The notes beneath the pieces are model-generated. The model saw only the letters and a program-made list of their open reading frames with translations, was not told where the DNA came from and searched no databases. DNA of 64,000 bases from Planococcus citreus (GTDB lineage Bacteria > Bacillota > Bacilli > Bacillales_A > Planococcaceae). The translations under genes were made by a program, and so were the position numbers. The stretch is from contig NZ_RCCP01000001.1 in the NCBI RefSeq assembly GCF_003664125.1, forward strand, positions 930,001-994,000, given 5' to 3'. This document shows, in pieces, positions 1-8,306 of the stretch (positions are counted from its first letter, which is position 1; the number at the start of each line of letters is the position of its first letter).

Positions 1-1101
1 GATGTAATCAATCCCGAATTTCTCTTCAGCGTAGTCCACCAATTCTTCGTAACGGAGGACACGGATATCATCGAACCGCGGTTCCATGCCGACTTTTTCG
101 CATAATGCACGATAATCTTCCATACATTCCGCAGCGGATGCCTTTGCCAAGCCCTCAAAAATATCCATAACGTCTTCCGCGTTTCTTTCCATGGTGAAGA
201 CGTTGTAGAGCGATTTTGTCCGGTAAGGCGTCTGCACCGAATACTCTTCTTTCATATCCCCTTGCGTCAAGGTTACCGGAAGCGGCGTCTCTTCCCCATG
301 CACGGTCTCGGAAAATGCTGGATTCCATTCCATTTTCCGCGTCAAATACGTCGACAGATAGCTTGAAGTCATGCCGGCAAGCGGCTCGCCTGCATGCGTT
401 TCTTTTCCATAGAATAATGCGCTAGGCATGATTTTTCCAATCGATCCGGTATAAATGTATTGGGATTCATCGCCGGGCGATTTCGCGAACACCGGCTCGC
501 CGTTCAAAAACAATACATATTCCAAGCCATGTTGGCGTTCGAGATCGAGCAGCTTTGACACGCCGTAACGCATGCCTGCCGAGTTGACTTCCTCATCCGG
601 CACCGACATGAGCACAATATTGACCGGCCAATTTTCAAGGCTTGCCCGTTCGATCAATGCCATATGGATTGCCAGCCCCGACTTCATGTCCATGATGCCG
701 CGGCCGAATAAATAATCACCGGATGCGAGATCTTCCTGCATCTCCGGCTTGAATTCGCTTTTGATTTTTTGGAATGCTTTCTCCAGTTCTGCCGGCTGAT
801 AGGCGAGCGGCGCCAAATCCCCGTATTCGTGCACGGCAACCGTATCGAAATGGCTGAGCAGCACGACGGTCCGAGTGGCTTTTTCATGCTTATACAAAGC
901 TGTCAAATACCGGCGTTCCCAATTGACTTCGCCCATTGATACGAGTTCCGGGTGGTGGCGGAAGTATTCCATTTCCATTAATTTGGCTTTTAATCGTTCT
1001 GGGAATTTCACTTCCCCTTCTGTCAATCCTTGTGATTCCCAGCCCACCAATTGTTCCGTCAGCTGGCGTAATTGTTCGGGTGTTCCCCATAAACCTGTCA
1101 T
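1..1101 (-). CDS. RocB-like M20 family metallopeptidase (C-terminus cut by window edge)
   Basis: Zinc-dependent M20-type amidohydrolase resembling the arginine-utilisation protein RocB of Bacillus. The first 367 residues are in the window; the family is usually about 540-570 residues, so roughly a third is missing. Visible metal-site motifs in order are SHFDTVAVHEYGD (near residue 80), FGRGIMDMKSGL (near 140) and VPDEEVNSAGM (near 170), so the catalytic part looks intact. The ATG at 1101 follows GAAAGGAGAATAATGC; a second ATG four bases upstream is out of frame. The substrate is not shown by sequence: RocB itself is only loosely characterised, so arginine breakdown is an inference from the family. 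The gene is separate from its downstream neighbours. Confidence 0.85.
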   Translation of the reverse strand, partial: MTGLWGTPEQLRQLTEQLVGWESQGLTEGEVKFPERLKAKLMEMEYFRHHPELVSMGEVNWERRYLTALYKHEKATRTVVLLSHFDTVAVHEYGDLAPLAYQPAELEKAFQKIKSEFKPEMQEDLASGDYLFGRGIMDMKSGLAIHMALIERASLENWPVNIVLMSVPDEEVNSAGMRYGVSKLLDLERQHGLEYVLFLNGEPVFAKSPGDESQYIYTGSIGKIMPSALFYGKETHAGEPLAGMTSSYLSTYLTRKMEWNPAFSETVHGEETPLPVTLTQGDMKEEYSVQTPYRTKSLYNVFTMERNAEDVMDIFEGLAKASAAECMEDYRALCEKVGMEPRFDDIRVLRYEELVDYAEEKFGIDYI

Positions 1102-1142
1102 GCATTATTCTCCTTTCGCTATTCCACTATAGAAAAAACGGC

Positions 1143-2057
1143 TCATACGGGGAGCCGTTTCCTGCGTTTCCGAAGCAAATCCTCCGCTGCCCCTGAGCCG
1201 AATATCACGCCGATCACAATGAGCACGAGGCCGATCAAATGACCCGGCGTAATCGTTTCACCGAGAATGAGGCTTGCCGCCACGAGCGAGAACAGCGTAT
1301 TCAGGTTCATGAAAATTGCCGCTTTCGTCGGTCCTGCCTGGCCAATCGAGTAATTGTAAAGCATATGCCCGACCGCTGTACCAAGCATTCCCGAAAAGAA
1401 GAACGCCAGCCAGAACGACGATGGAACTGCCGCGAATGCCGCAATTTCTCCCGGCTCCTGGATGAGCGCGATGATGAACAACACGATCGCCCCCGTCACG
1501 AGCATGTATCCCGTCAACAGACGCGGATCCAGTGAACGCGCTGCATTTGCTATGACAATATAACTGAAGACCTGTGCCAAAATGGAGATGAAGACCAATA
1601 TATCGCCTAGACTCAAGCCCGATGCCGAGTCGCTCCCGACCATTACTGTCGTGGCGACGCCGGCAAAACCGATGAACACCCCGAGCCATTGCAGCCTAGA
1701 TGGCACATTACGCATGATCAGCGATACGAGAACCGCCGTCAGCATCGGCCCGGTCCCGAGAATCAACCCAGCGTTCGTTCCGGAAGTAATCGCCAACCCT
1801 TGAGACAGGAAATAATGGTGCGCCACTACGTTGAGCAAAGCTCCTAACAATATGTATTTCCAATCGCTGCGCTTTGGCCAGCGCATCATGCCGAGCGATG
1901 CCAAAATGATCAGCACGGTCACGCCTGCCAGCAAGATCCGAAACGCCGTCAGCGTGACCGGATCGACAAATTCCAATAAATACTTGACCGCTGCGAGGTT
2001 GAATCCCCACACGACCATCACCGATGTTAAGATGCCGTAAACTTTCCATGGAGTCAA
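1143..2057 (-). CDS. EamA/DMT-family transporter
   Basis: Integral membrane protein of 304 residues with about ten hydrophobic segments arranged as two EamA repeats (roughly residues 5-140 and 155-290), the drug/metabolite transporter layout. The N-terminal region with VVWGFNLAAVKY is typical of the family. The charged tail RKRRKRLP fits a cytoplasmic C-terminus. The start codon is TTG at 2057, with AAGAAGGG eight bases upstream; no better ATG lies nearby. The substrate cannot be deduced. It ends about 40 bases before the RocB-like gene, but no shared function is evident. Confidence 0.85.
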   Translation of the reverse strand: MTPWKVYGILTSVMVVWGFNLAAVKYLLEFVDPVTLTAFRILLAGVTVLIILASLGMMRWPKRSDWKYILLGALLNVVAHHYFLSQGLAITSGTNAGLILGTGPMLTAVLVSLIMRNVPSRLQWLGVFIGFAGVATTVMVGSDSASGLSLGDILVFISILAQVFSYIVIANAARSLDPRLLTGYMLVTGAIVLFIIALIQEPGEIAAFAAVPSSFWLAFFFSGMLGTAVGHMLYNYSIGQAGPTKAAIFMNLNTLFSLVAASLILGETITPGHLIGLVLIVIGVIFGSGAAEDLLRKRRKRLPV

Positions 2058-2101
2058 AAGTGCAGCCCTTCTTTCCCTTATTCCAGATATAGCCCTTTAT
2101 T

Positions 2102-3577
2102 TTACGCTTGTTTTTCGTTTCTGTATAGAATGGCGTTGTAATCATATGCCTGACGCTTGATCAGCAAACTGAAGGCGATAAAGGCGATGAGTGACAGAAC
2201 GACCGGCAAGGTGACGGTATGGACGCCGAACAAATTGCCGTTTGCGATGTTGTAGAAATGAAGTGCAATATAGCTCGCAATCCCTGTCCCCATACTCGCA
2301 ATCGCCCCGTATTTATTTCCCCATTTCCAGTAAAGCCCGAGAACAATCGGCCAGATGAACGCCGCTTCCAGACCGCCGAACGCGAATAAATTCAAGAAAA
2401 TCAGCAAATCAGGCGGGTCGAGAGCCAGCAAGAAGACAATCACGCCGAGAATCCCCGTGACCCCGAACGACATGCGTTTGATGGTTTTCAGGCTTGCATC
2501 CGGTTTAACGTAATTCAAATAGACGTCTTTGACAATCGACGAGCTGACGAGCAACAGCAGTGAATCGACCGTCGACATGATTGCCGCCATCGGAGCTGCC
2601 AGGACGATGCCCGCAACCCAAGGCGGCAAAGTCTCCAGCGCGATAAGTGGAATGACTTTGTCCCCAACATCGATGCCGGGAAGGATTGGACGGGCGAACA
2701 CGCCGATCAAATGCATATTGAGCATAATGAAGCCGGTGACGATCGTGCCGATGATGAGCGCGCGGTGCATCGATCGCGCATTTTTATAGGACATCGCACG
2801 CACCGCGATTTGCGGCAATCCAACGACACCGACACCGACGAGAATCCAGAACGATGACACGTACGCGGCGCTTAGATTGCCTTCCGCCCCGTACGGCGTG
2901 ACCAAATTCGGGTTTTCATTGATCAAATCCTGCATGATGTTCGAGATCCCGCCACCTGAAATGATGACGGCGATCAACAGGATCAGCGTACCGATGAGCA
3001 TGACCGCCCCTTGCACCGCGTCGGTCAAGGCGACAGCCCGAAAGCCGCCGATTGTCACGTAAACGAGAACGCTGATGGCAAACAAGAACAATGCCGATTG
3101 ATAGCTGAGACCCGTTAACGACTCGATGAGCCGCGCGCCTCCGATCCACTGTGCTGCCATCGCGGAAAACAGGAAGATGATAATGCTAAGCGCCGATAAT
3201 AAAACAACGGCTGTGCTATTGTAACGGGCTTTCAGAAAATCGATCATCGTCACCGCGTTATAACGACGGGCCATGATGGCGTATTTTTTCCCGAGAATCA
3301 TCAAGACGAAATAACCAGTGACTACTTGCGTCATCGCGAGCAACACCCAGCCGAAGCCCATCGTATAGGCGGTCCCAGGCCCGCCAAGGAAACTCGAGGC
3401 GCTGCCGTATGTCGCAACCATGGTCATCGCCAGGACAAAACCGCCAAGCTCGCGGCCCCCGAGGAAATAATCACTGATAAAGTTCGAGGAGCCGGCGAGC
3501 TTCTTGCTCGACCAATAGCCGATGAAAAAGATGATGATTAAAAAGACAATCATGGGAATGAGGACTGAATAGTTCAT
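2102..3577 (-). CDS. panF: Sodium/pantothenate symporter PanF
   Basis: Sodium:solute symporter (SSS family) of 491 residues with about 13 membrane segments. The early stretch SDYFLGGRELGGFVLAMTM followed by SFLGGPGTAY near residue 65 is characteristic of PanF, which imports pantothenate (vitamin B5) with Na+. The start ATG overlaps the stop of yhdT by four bases (ATGA), with GGAGGAAGGCCG just upstream, so the two are translationally coupled. A yhdT-panF pair is a widespread arrangement, which supports the substrate call. Proline or another SSS substrate cannot be fully excluded from sequence alone. Confidence 0.88.
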   Translation of the reverse strand: MNYSVLIPMIVFLIIIFFIGYWSSKKLAGSSNFISDYFLGGRELGGFVLAMTMVATYGSASSFLGGPGTAYTMGFGWVLLAMTQVVTGYFVLMILGKKYAIMARRYNAVTMIDFLKARYNSTAVVLLSALSIIIFLFSAMAAQWIGGARLIESLTGLSYQSALFLFAISVLVYVTIGGFRAVALTDAVQGAVMLIGTLILLIAVIISGGGISNIMQDLINENPNLVTPYGAEGNLSAAYVSSFWILVGVGVVGLPQIAVRAMSYKNARSMHRALIIGTIVTGFIMLNMHLIGVFARPILPGIDVGDKVIPLIALETLPPWVAGIVLAAPMAAIMSTVDSLLLLVSSSIVKDVYLNYVKPDASLKTIKRMSFGVTGILGVIVFLLALDPPDLLIFLNLFAFGGLEAAFIWPIVLGLYWKWGNKYGAIASMGTGIASYIALHFYNIANGNLFGVHTVTLPVVLSLIAFIAFSLLIKRQAYDYNAILYRNEKQA

Positions 3578-3846
3578 CGGCCTTCCTCCTGTTCTTCGTC
3601 AAATGGAACATCGACGAAGAAAAACTTGACGACGACCGTGACGAGCACGACCATGACCAAAAAGCCGACGATGCAACTGTAGAAAAACCAATCCGGCAAG
3701 CCGAATATGTACGTGTATTCTTCGACCGGGCGATTGCCGAGCCCGTAGGCGAAAGCGAACCACCAGATGAAGTTGAAGAGCGCAAGGCCGAGGCCGATCC
3801 AGGCTTCCCGGTGCGCGACGCGGAAGCGCCAATCTGTTTCTTTCAT
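3574..3846 (-). CDS. yhdT: YhdT family (DUF997) membrane protein
   Basis: Small protein of 90 residues with two strong hydrophobic segments (about 17-37 and 50-75) and an acidic C-terminus. The opening WRFRVAHREAWIGLGL matches the YhdT/DUF997 family, which is nearly always encoded next to panF. The role is unknown; an accessory function for the symporter is inferred from the constant pairing. The start ATG has GGAGTGGGG upstream. It is the first gene of the two-gene unit with panF. Confidence 0.85.
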   Translation of the reverse strand: MKETDWRFRVAHREAWIGLGLALFNFIWWFAFAYGLGNRPVEEYTYIFGLPDWFFYSCIVGFLVMVVLVTVVVKFFFVDVPFDEEQEEGR

Positions 3847-3992
3847 GGATACCCCACTCCGATCAATGGCTGTAATGTGTTGTGTCTATCGTACACCAAT
3901 GGCGGCCGTAAATTAAGCGCAAGTTTCGCCGGCGCTTTCGCTGCGCCTGTTTATACAGCAAATTTTCGCGCTTTCCCAATTCCATTGCCACC

Positions 3993-4025
3993 AAAAAAAC
4001 CTCCGGAAATCCCCGGAGGTTTTGC
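3993..4025 (-). terminator. Rho-independent terminator after the HlyD-like gene
   Basis: Inverted repeat AAAACCTCCGG / CCGGAGGTTTT with a six-base loop. On the minus strand it is followed by a run of T, directly downstream of the stop at 4026. It separates the membrane-fusion unit from yhdT-panF. Confidence 0.9.
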
Positions 4026-5333
4026 TTAGCGTGCCAATAAATATTCAATATAGGCGCGCCATTCTGTATTCTTCGCATAATTAAAGTCCGGCGTGCGGAT
4101 TGGAAACGGCATGAAGAGCTTCGGCCGTCCCGGATAATCGTGAAGCTGTTCTTCATTGATGGTAATATTCCCTGCTTCCATGCCGCTCGCAAGAACGACA
4201 CGGCCTTGTTGGGTGAAGGCGATCTCGACAGGAACGGCATTCGGGCGGCCGTCAATGTTCAAGGTATAGGCAGTGCCCGTCGTGTTGTCGTCGTCGTAAA
4301 CCCAGCCGTCGCGCAAGGCAATCGCATCTTGTGCTTCATCCAAGGTAATTTCTGCGTTGACGTTGCTGCCATAAGGCATCGTGTCCTGCATAGGCGTTTC
4401 AGGAGCGATGCGCACTTCATAAAAGGCGATCGGGTTGTTTTGTTCGATACGGCCAAGCTCCCTATATGCTTCGAACCACTTGGATTCTTCAGCCGGGATT
4501 TCAGAAACGCTGCGGACCGTTCCAGGAATCGCGCCTTCAATGCCTGGCGCCTGGATAAATACGCGGTCAGCTTGTTCCACTTCGTGCCATTCATCTTCCA
4601 GTAGATACGTGACGAATTCCCGTTCGTTATTGTAGATCTCGATGCTAAGCGGTTCGGTATCGCGGTTGATGCTCGCGACCGTCCCTTCGACCGGGCTGAT
4701 GAGCGCCGGATTTTCCTGGCTTTGCGCGAGCTGCGCCTCCACGACCGCAAGTTCAGAATCAATGGCTGCCAGACGTTGCTGGGCTTGCGCGATGCCTGAA
4801 GCATACGAGCCGTCTTCAGGCACTTCCACGCCGACGGAGACGTTGACATCCATGCGCAGTTCCTGTTCCATGTCTTCGCCAAACCCCGGATAGCTGGAGC
4901 TGTTATTGGAGTTTTCGGATACGCTGCTGTCTTGCGATGCGCGCGCCTGCGTTAATTCCTGCAACGTAGACTGGACTTCACTGCGTTCTGCTTGAAGCGC
5001 ACTTTGTTCCGATTGCCAAATGGCGCGCTGGTCTTCCGATTCGCTTTCATTCAAACGTGCCAGTTCAGCACCTGCCGTTACAGCATCACCTTCTTTGACG
5101 AGCCATTGCTCAAGCGCTTCATGGTCCTGGACATAGATTTCCATCGTATCCTGCGGCGCCGTCAAGGCTTCTTTCGGCAACGTTTCAGTATATGTATGGG
5201 TATACGCCTGTTCATATTCGCTGACATACAGTTCTTTTGAAATGATGCTCTTTTCACCGAACAGCAACAGGAAGTTCGAGGTCAAAAAAGCGACGATGGC
5301 AATGGATAAGCCGATAAAGAAAAAGCGGTTCAT
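4026..5333 (-). CDS. HlyD/YknX-like membrane-fusion (adaptor) protein
   Basis: Protein of 435 residues with one N-terminal membrane anchor (residues 4-25), a biotinyl/lipoyl-like region around 60-95 (WLVKEGDAVTAGAELARLNE), a helical coiled-coil stretch around 100-215 rich in Q, E, S and A, the second half of the lipoyl fold near 218 (ISPVEGTVASINRDTEPLS), then beta-rich domains. This is the plan of extracytoplasmic adaptor proteins for efflux systems, as in YknX of B. subtilis. The start overlaps the upstream membrane gene by four bases (ATGA) with a GGGGGG ribosome site. No ABC or RND partner is encoded nearby; the only partner is the Yip1-like gene. The exported substrate is unknown. Confidence 0.78.
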   Translation of the reverse strand: MNRFFFIGLSIAIVAFLTSNFLLLFGEKSIISKELYVSEYEQAYTHTYTETLPKEALTAPQDTMEIYVQDHEALEQWLVKEGDAVTAGAELARLNESESEDQRAIWQSEQSALQAERSEVQSTLQELTQARASQDSSVSENSNNSSSYPGFGEDMEQELRMDVNVSVGVEVPEDGSYASGIAQAQQRLAAIDSELAVVEAQLAQSQENPALISPVEGTVASINRDTEPLSIEIYNNEREFVTYLLEDEWHEVEQADRVFIQAPGIEGAIPGTVRSVSEIPAEESKWFEAYRELGRIEQNNPIAFYEVRIAPETPMQDTMPYGSNVNAEITLDEAQDAIALRDGWVYDDDNTTGTAYTLNIDGRPNAVPVEIAFTQQGRVVLASGMEAGNITINEEQLHDYPGRPKLFMPFPIRTPDFNYAKNTEWRAYIEYLLAR

Positions 5334-6019
5334 AGGATCGGCCCCCCTTGCATAAAGTCACGGAGCATTTCGTCGACTGGGATTTGGCTGAATAGTGCGA
5401 CGATCAATGCCGAAATCACATGAATAACAATCAATGAAAGCAAGATGATTTTCGGCGATACACGCGAAAAGTTTTTGATGAAGCGGTATTGAATCGCAAT
5501 AATCAATGATGTAAACAAGGTCAATTGGTTAAAGAAATAAATCAGATAGCTGTTCTCCAGGAACGTCGCGGCGATCGGCCCGAATGAAAATGGTGAAAAG
5601 GCCATCGTGTAGCCGTTCCAGGCGAATATACCGAAAATCAAGCCTTTTTCCAGCACCAACAATGCCGTAACGTAAGCTTGCATGACGATCATCGCCTTCC
5701 ATGGGATGCCAATGATCCGGCCATATAGATACGCGGCGATGTATAGATGGAAGCTCAAATACAAGCCGCCCCACAGCAAGGTGCCGACAAGCGAAGTCCA
5801 ACGCGCGAGTGTATAGCCGTCGAACATGCCTGCCGCAAGCAGCGGCGTCAACGATCCGGTGTTCATGCCCCAGATTTCAGGCAAGGCGAATACGATCAAG
5901 CCAAGCACCAGAATAACGGCCAGGCGCTTATTGATTTGCCTCATTTCGGTGTGTCGCAAATTATGTATGAGTTGGCCTTGGTTCAGGAAGAAATGCCAAA
6001 ATTTAAAATCAGATATCAT
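5330..6019 (-). CDS. Six-segment membrane protein, possibly Yip1/YknW-like
   Basis: Protein of 229 residues, mostly hydrophobic, with five or six membrane segments (about 34-52, 58-100 in two spans, 112-135, 160-185 and 198-218). It has no enzyme motif. Its four-base overlap with the adaptor gene downstream shows the two are made together. In B. subtilis the adaptor YknX is encoded beside YknW, a Yip1-domain membrane protein, and the size and layout here are similar; that is the basis for the tentative family call. The start ATG follows GAAAGGACTTAGACGC. It could be an unrelated membrane protein. Confidence 0.6.
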   Translation of the reverse strand: MISDFKFWHFFLNQGQLIHNLRHTEMRQINKRLAVILVLGLIVFALPEIWGMNTGSLTPLLAAGMFDGYTLARWTSLVGTLLWGGLYLSFHLYIAAYLYGRIIGIPWKAMIVMQAYVTALLVLEKGLIFGIFAWNGYTMAFSPFSFGPIAATFLENSYLIYFFNQLTLFTSLIIAIQYRFIKNFSRVSPKIILLSLIVIHVISALIVALFSQIPVDEMLRDFMQGGPIL

Positions 6020-6212
6020 GCGTCTAAGTCCTTTCAGGCAAATGGCGTTCTGCTTAGTTTTACTTTACCAAAAAAACATACGCTTTGAAACGAATTCCCT
6101 GCCACAATTTTCAATATTTGGTGGCTTTGAGACGAATGGCATAGGATTGTGGTGAATTTCAAATCGGGAAAGGGTGAAGTAATGAAAAAGAAGTGATTGG
6201 AAAAGCTTCCGC

Positions 6213-6985
6213 TTTTCGACTTCGTTGCAGGGGGCTGCTTGCCGTGGGGCGGGTGTTGAGCCAACGTGCCGAAGAGCGTGGCACGTTTGTCTCGCCAGCC
6301 CGCGCGATCCCACAGGCGTCAGCCCCCTTCCACTCCGTCTCTAGTTTTAAAGTGGAAGATCGTTTCTTCAGCTCATTTAAAGTAAAGTGTGGAAATGCAT
6401 CATGTTTTGTAGCTCATATCATTTGGATCAAAGAGAGTGTGATTTTCAGTTCAAACACTTGTGTATCAGATGCCGCATCTCGGGAAGCGATTCCCCAACT
6501 AGCCGGCAACTGTCTAAAGAAGCAATTTTATCTAAACACACCTTGATCAACGAAATCTATCAGCCCCCGAGCGTCAAGGGTGAGCCGACGCAATAAGACA
6601 GGTGCTCTTCCTGGCTTATTGCAGGAGGCCAACCCAAAGCAAGGCGGCGACTACTCAGATGACACTTTAATAGAATATCGGAACAATTTCACAAGCAAAC
6701 CCTCTCTATCTCATTGCACACTAGACTCGAGAAGCGATTCCCCCACTAGACGGCAACTAACTATAGAAGCAAATCTAACGAAACTCACCAGAATCACCGA
6801 AATCTCTCAGCCGCCCAGCGCCAAGGGTGAGCCGACGCAGTAAGACAGGTGGTCTTCCTGGCTTATTGCCAAAGGCCAACCCAAAGCAAGGCGGCGACTA
6901 TTGATGTGAAAAATAATTAGAACATCGAAATGATTACACACCTAAACTCTCACTAATTTTTCCACATACAAACACTCGCTAGCTT
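6213..6985 (+). repeat. Composite non-coding repeat element, copy 1 (module A plus doubled module C)
   Basis: This kilobase between genes has no convincing coding frame. It begins with module A (about 6218-6353), a long imperfect palindrome containing GCGGGTGTTGAGCCAACGTG and TTTGTCTCGCCAGCCCGC. A linker of about 130 bases follows. Module C then appears twice: 6484-6653 and 6731-6900 are direct repeats with an exact spacing of 247 bases. Each has a hairpin with AATAAG or AGTAAG pairing CTTATT, then AGGCCAACCCAAAGCAAGGC. The same A-linker-C order is found at 43.9 kb (inverted) and 58.3 kb. Boundaries are approximate. Confidence 0.75.
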
Positions 6986-7004
6986 CACTTAATTTCACAA
7001 AATG

Positions 7005-7032
7005 AAAAAACCTCCGCGGTTGCGGAGGTTTC
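7005..7032 (-). terminator. Rho-independent terminator after the DUF2187 gene
   Basis: Inverted repeat AACCTCCGC / GCGGAGGTT just downstream of the stop at 7035, with TTTTTTCATTTT following on the minus strand. Confidence 0.85.
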
Positions 7033-7034
7033 GT

Positions 7035-7265
7035 TTATTGATCTGCGACAATCTTGTATTTCTTATGTGAAATTACGGTCATGTTGGAAGCAGCGCCGAT
7101 TTCCTTGGCGTCTTCTGGTGAGATCTCGACGATCACCGAGTTGTCCATAATTTTGAAGATGGTTCCGTTAACGTCGACGCCATTGCGGGTGAATGAAATC
7201 CATTCGCCGATTTTGCGGGCCGCTACAAATTCAGATACTTCTTTTTCATGGGGTTGAAATGCCAT
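7035..7265 (-). CDS. YkvS/DUF2187 family small protein
   Basis: Protein of 76 residues with no membrane segment. The body, IGEWISFTRNGVDVNGTIFK followed by NSVIVEIS and a C-terminal KYKIVADQ, has the short beta-strand pattern of the DUF2187/YkvS family of Bacillales. The function is unknown; the strand pattern resembles small KOW/SH3-like folds that touch nucleic acid, but that is inference. It is transcribed alone, with its own terminator, and lies between the ykf operon and the repeat element. Confidence 0.75.
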   Translation of the reverse strand: MAFQPHEKEVSEFVAARKIGEWISFTRNGVDVNGTIFKIMDNSVIVEISPEDAKEIGAASNMTVISHKKYKIVADQ

Positions 7266-7343
7266 AGTTATCCACGCCTCTCTATAATGAAAACATTATC
7301 TATCTATTATAGCATAAATTTATGGTTATTTCACCTGTTTCAC

Positions 7344-8306
7344 TTACTCATACAAATGACAAGCGACGTAATGGCCGGGCTCTTTTTCCTGCCACGCCGG
7401 CTTTTTCTCCGCACAGATGCTCATCGCATGCGGGCATCGTGTCCGGAACACACAGCCGCTCGGTGGATCGATCGGGCTTGGCAGTTCCCCTTCCAAAATG
7501 ACACGTTCACGGGCTTCTTCGATGTCGGGGTCCGGGATCGGAATCGCGGACAGCAAGGCTTCCGTGTAAGGATGAAGCGGCTTATCGTACAGCTGGTCGG
7601 CCGTCGTCAGTTCGACCATATGCCCGAGGTACATAACGCCGATGCGGTCTGATATATATTTGACCATGCTCAGGTCATGGGCGATGAACAAATACGTCAG
7701 CCCTTTTTCCTTCTGAAGTTTCTGCAGGAGCATGACGACTTGCGCTTGGACCGATACGTCGAGTGCCGAGATCGGTTCGTCCGCAATGATGAAATCCGGG
7801 TCGAGCGACAAAGCCCGCGCGATGCCGATGCGCTGTCTTTGCCCACCCGAGAATTCGTGCGGATAGCGGTTGGCATGGTCGCGGTTCAATCCGACATCTT
7901 CCAGCAATTGATGGACGCGCGCCTGCAATTCCTTTTTATTCTTATACAGCCCGTGGACTTGCATCGGTTCCGCGATGATTTCAAAGACGGTCGAACGCGG
8001 GTTAAGCGACGCGTAAGGATCCTGGAAAATCATCTGCATATTGCGCAAATAATCGAAGCGATCCTTGTCGGACATTTTATGGATATCGACGCCGTCGTAT
8101 TCGACTTTGCCGTCGGTCGAGCTGTATAAGCCCATAATGGTCCGGCCGGCCGTCGATTTGCCGCAGCCCGACTCTCCCACGAGCCCAAAGGTTTCGCCGC
8201 GCTTGATATCAAATGAAATGCCGTCGACCGCTTTTAACGTCGTGTCTTTGCCGAGATCGAAATGGCGTTTGAGTTCCTGTACAGACAATAAAGTTTCGTT
8301 CGTCAT
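7344..8306 (-). CDS. ykfD: Oligopeptide ABC transporter ATP-binding protein YkfD (OppF/DppF type)
   Basis: ATPase of 320 residues that powers the Dpp peptide importer with DppD. Visible motifs: Walker A GESGCGKST (near residue 45), Q-loop FQDPYASLNPR, signature FSGGQRQRIGIARAL (near 150), Walker B IIADEPISALD, H-loop IAHDLSMV. The C-terminal Cys-rich GCVFRTRCPHAMSIC is the oligopeptide/dipeptide transporter C-terminal domain. The chosen ATG at 8306 has CAGGAGGAAACA upstream; an earlier frame start at 8342 lacks this. It overlaps ykfC by four bases. It is the last gene of the dpp-ykf operon, the position ykfD holds in B. subtilis. Confidence 0.92.
   Translation of the reverse strand: MTNETLLSVQELKRHFDLGKDTTLKAVDGISFDIKRGETFGLVGESGCGKSTAGRTIMGLYSSTDGKVEYDGVDIHKMSDKDRFDYLRNMQMIFQDPYASLNPRSTVFEIIAEPMQVHGLYKNKKELQARVHQLLEDVGLNRDHANRYPHEFSGGQRQRIGIARALSLDPDFIIADEPISALDVSVQAQVVMLLQKLQKEKGLTYLFIAHDLSMVKYISDRIGVMYLGHMVELTTADQLYDKPLHPYTEALLSAIPIPDPDIEEARERVILEGELPSPIDPPSGCVFRTRCPHAMSICAEKKPAWQEKEPGHYVACHLYE

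Noticed and set aside
890..1105. Minus-strand frame starting MHDRFMG
   Set aside because: It begins four bases before the RocB-like start in another frame and overlaps that gene fully; the peptidase frame has the family motifs.
6193..6843. Overlapping plus-strand frames of 69-117 codons in the repeat region
   Set aside because: They follow the repeat units, lack ribosome sites and have no protein-like composition; the region is better explained as non-coding repeats.
6213..6985. The direct repeats considered as a CRISPR array
   Set aside because: The repeat unit is about 170 bases with one 247-base period and only two copies; there are no short repeats with unique spacers and no cas genes.
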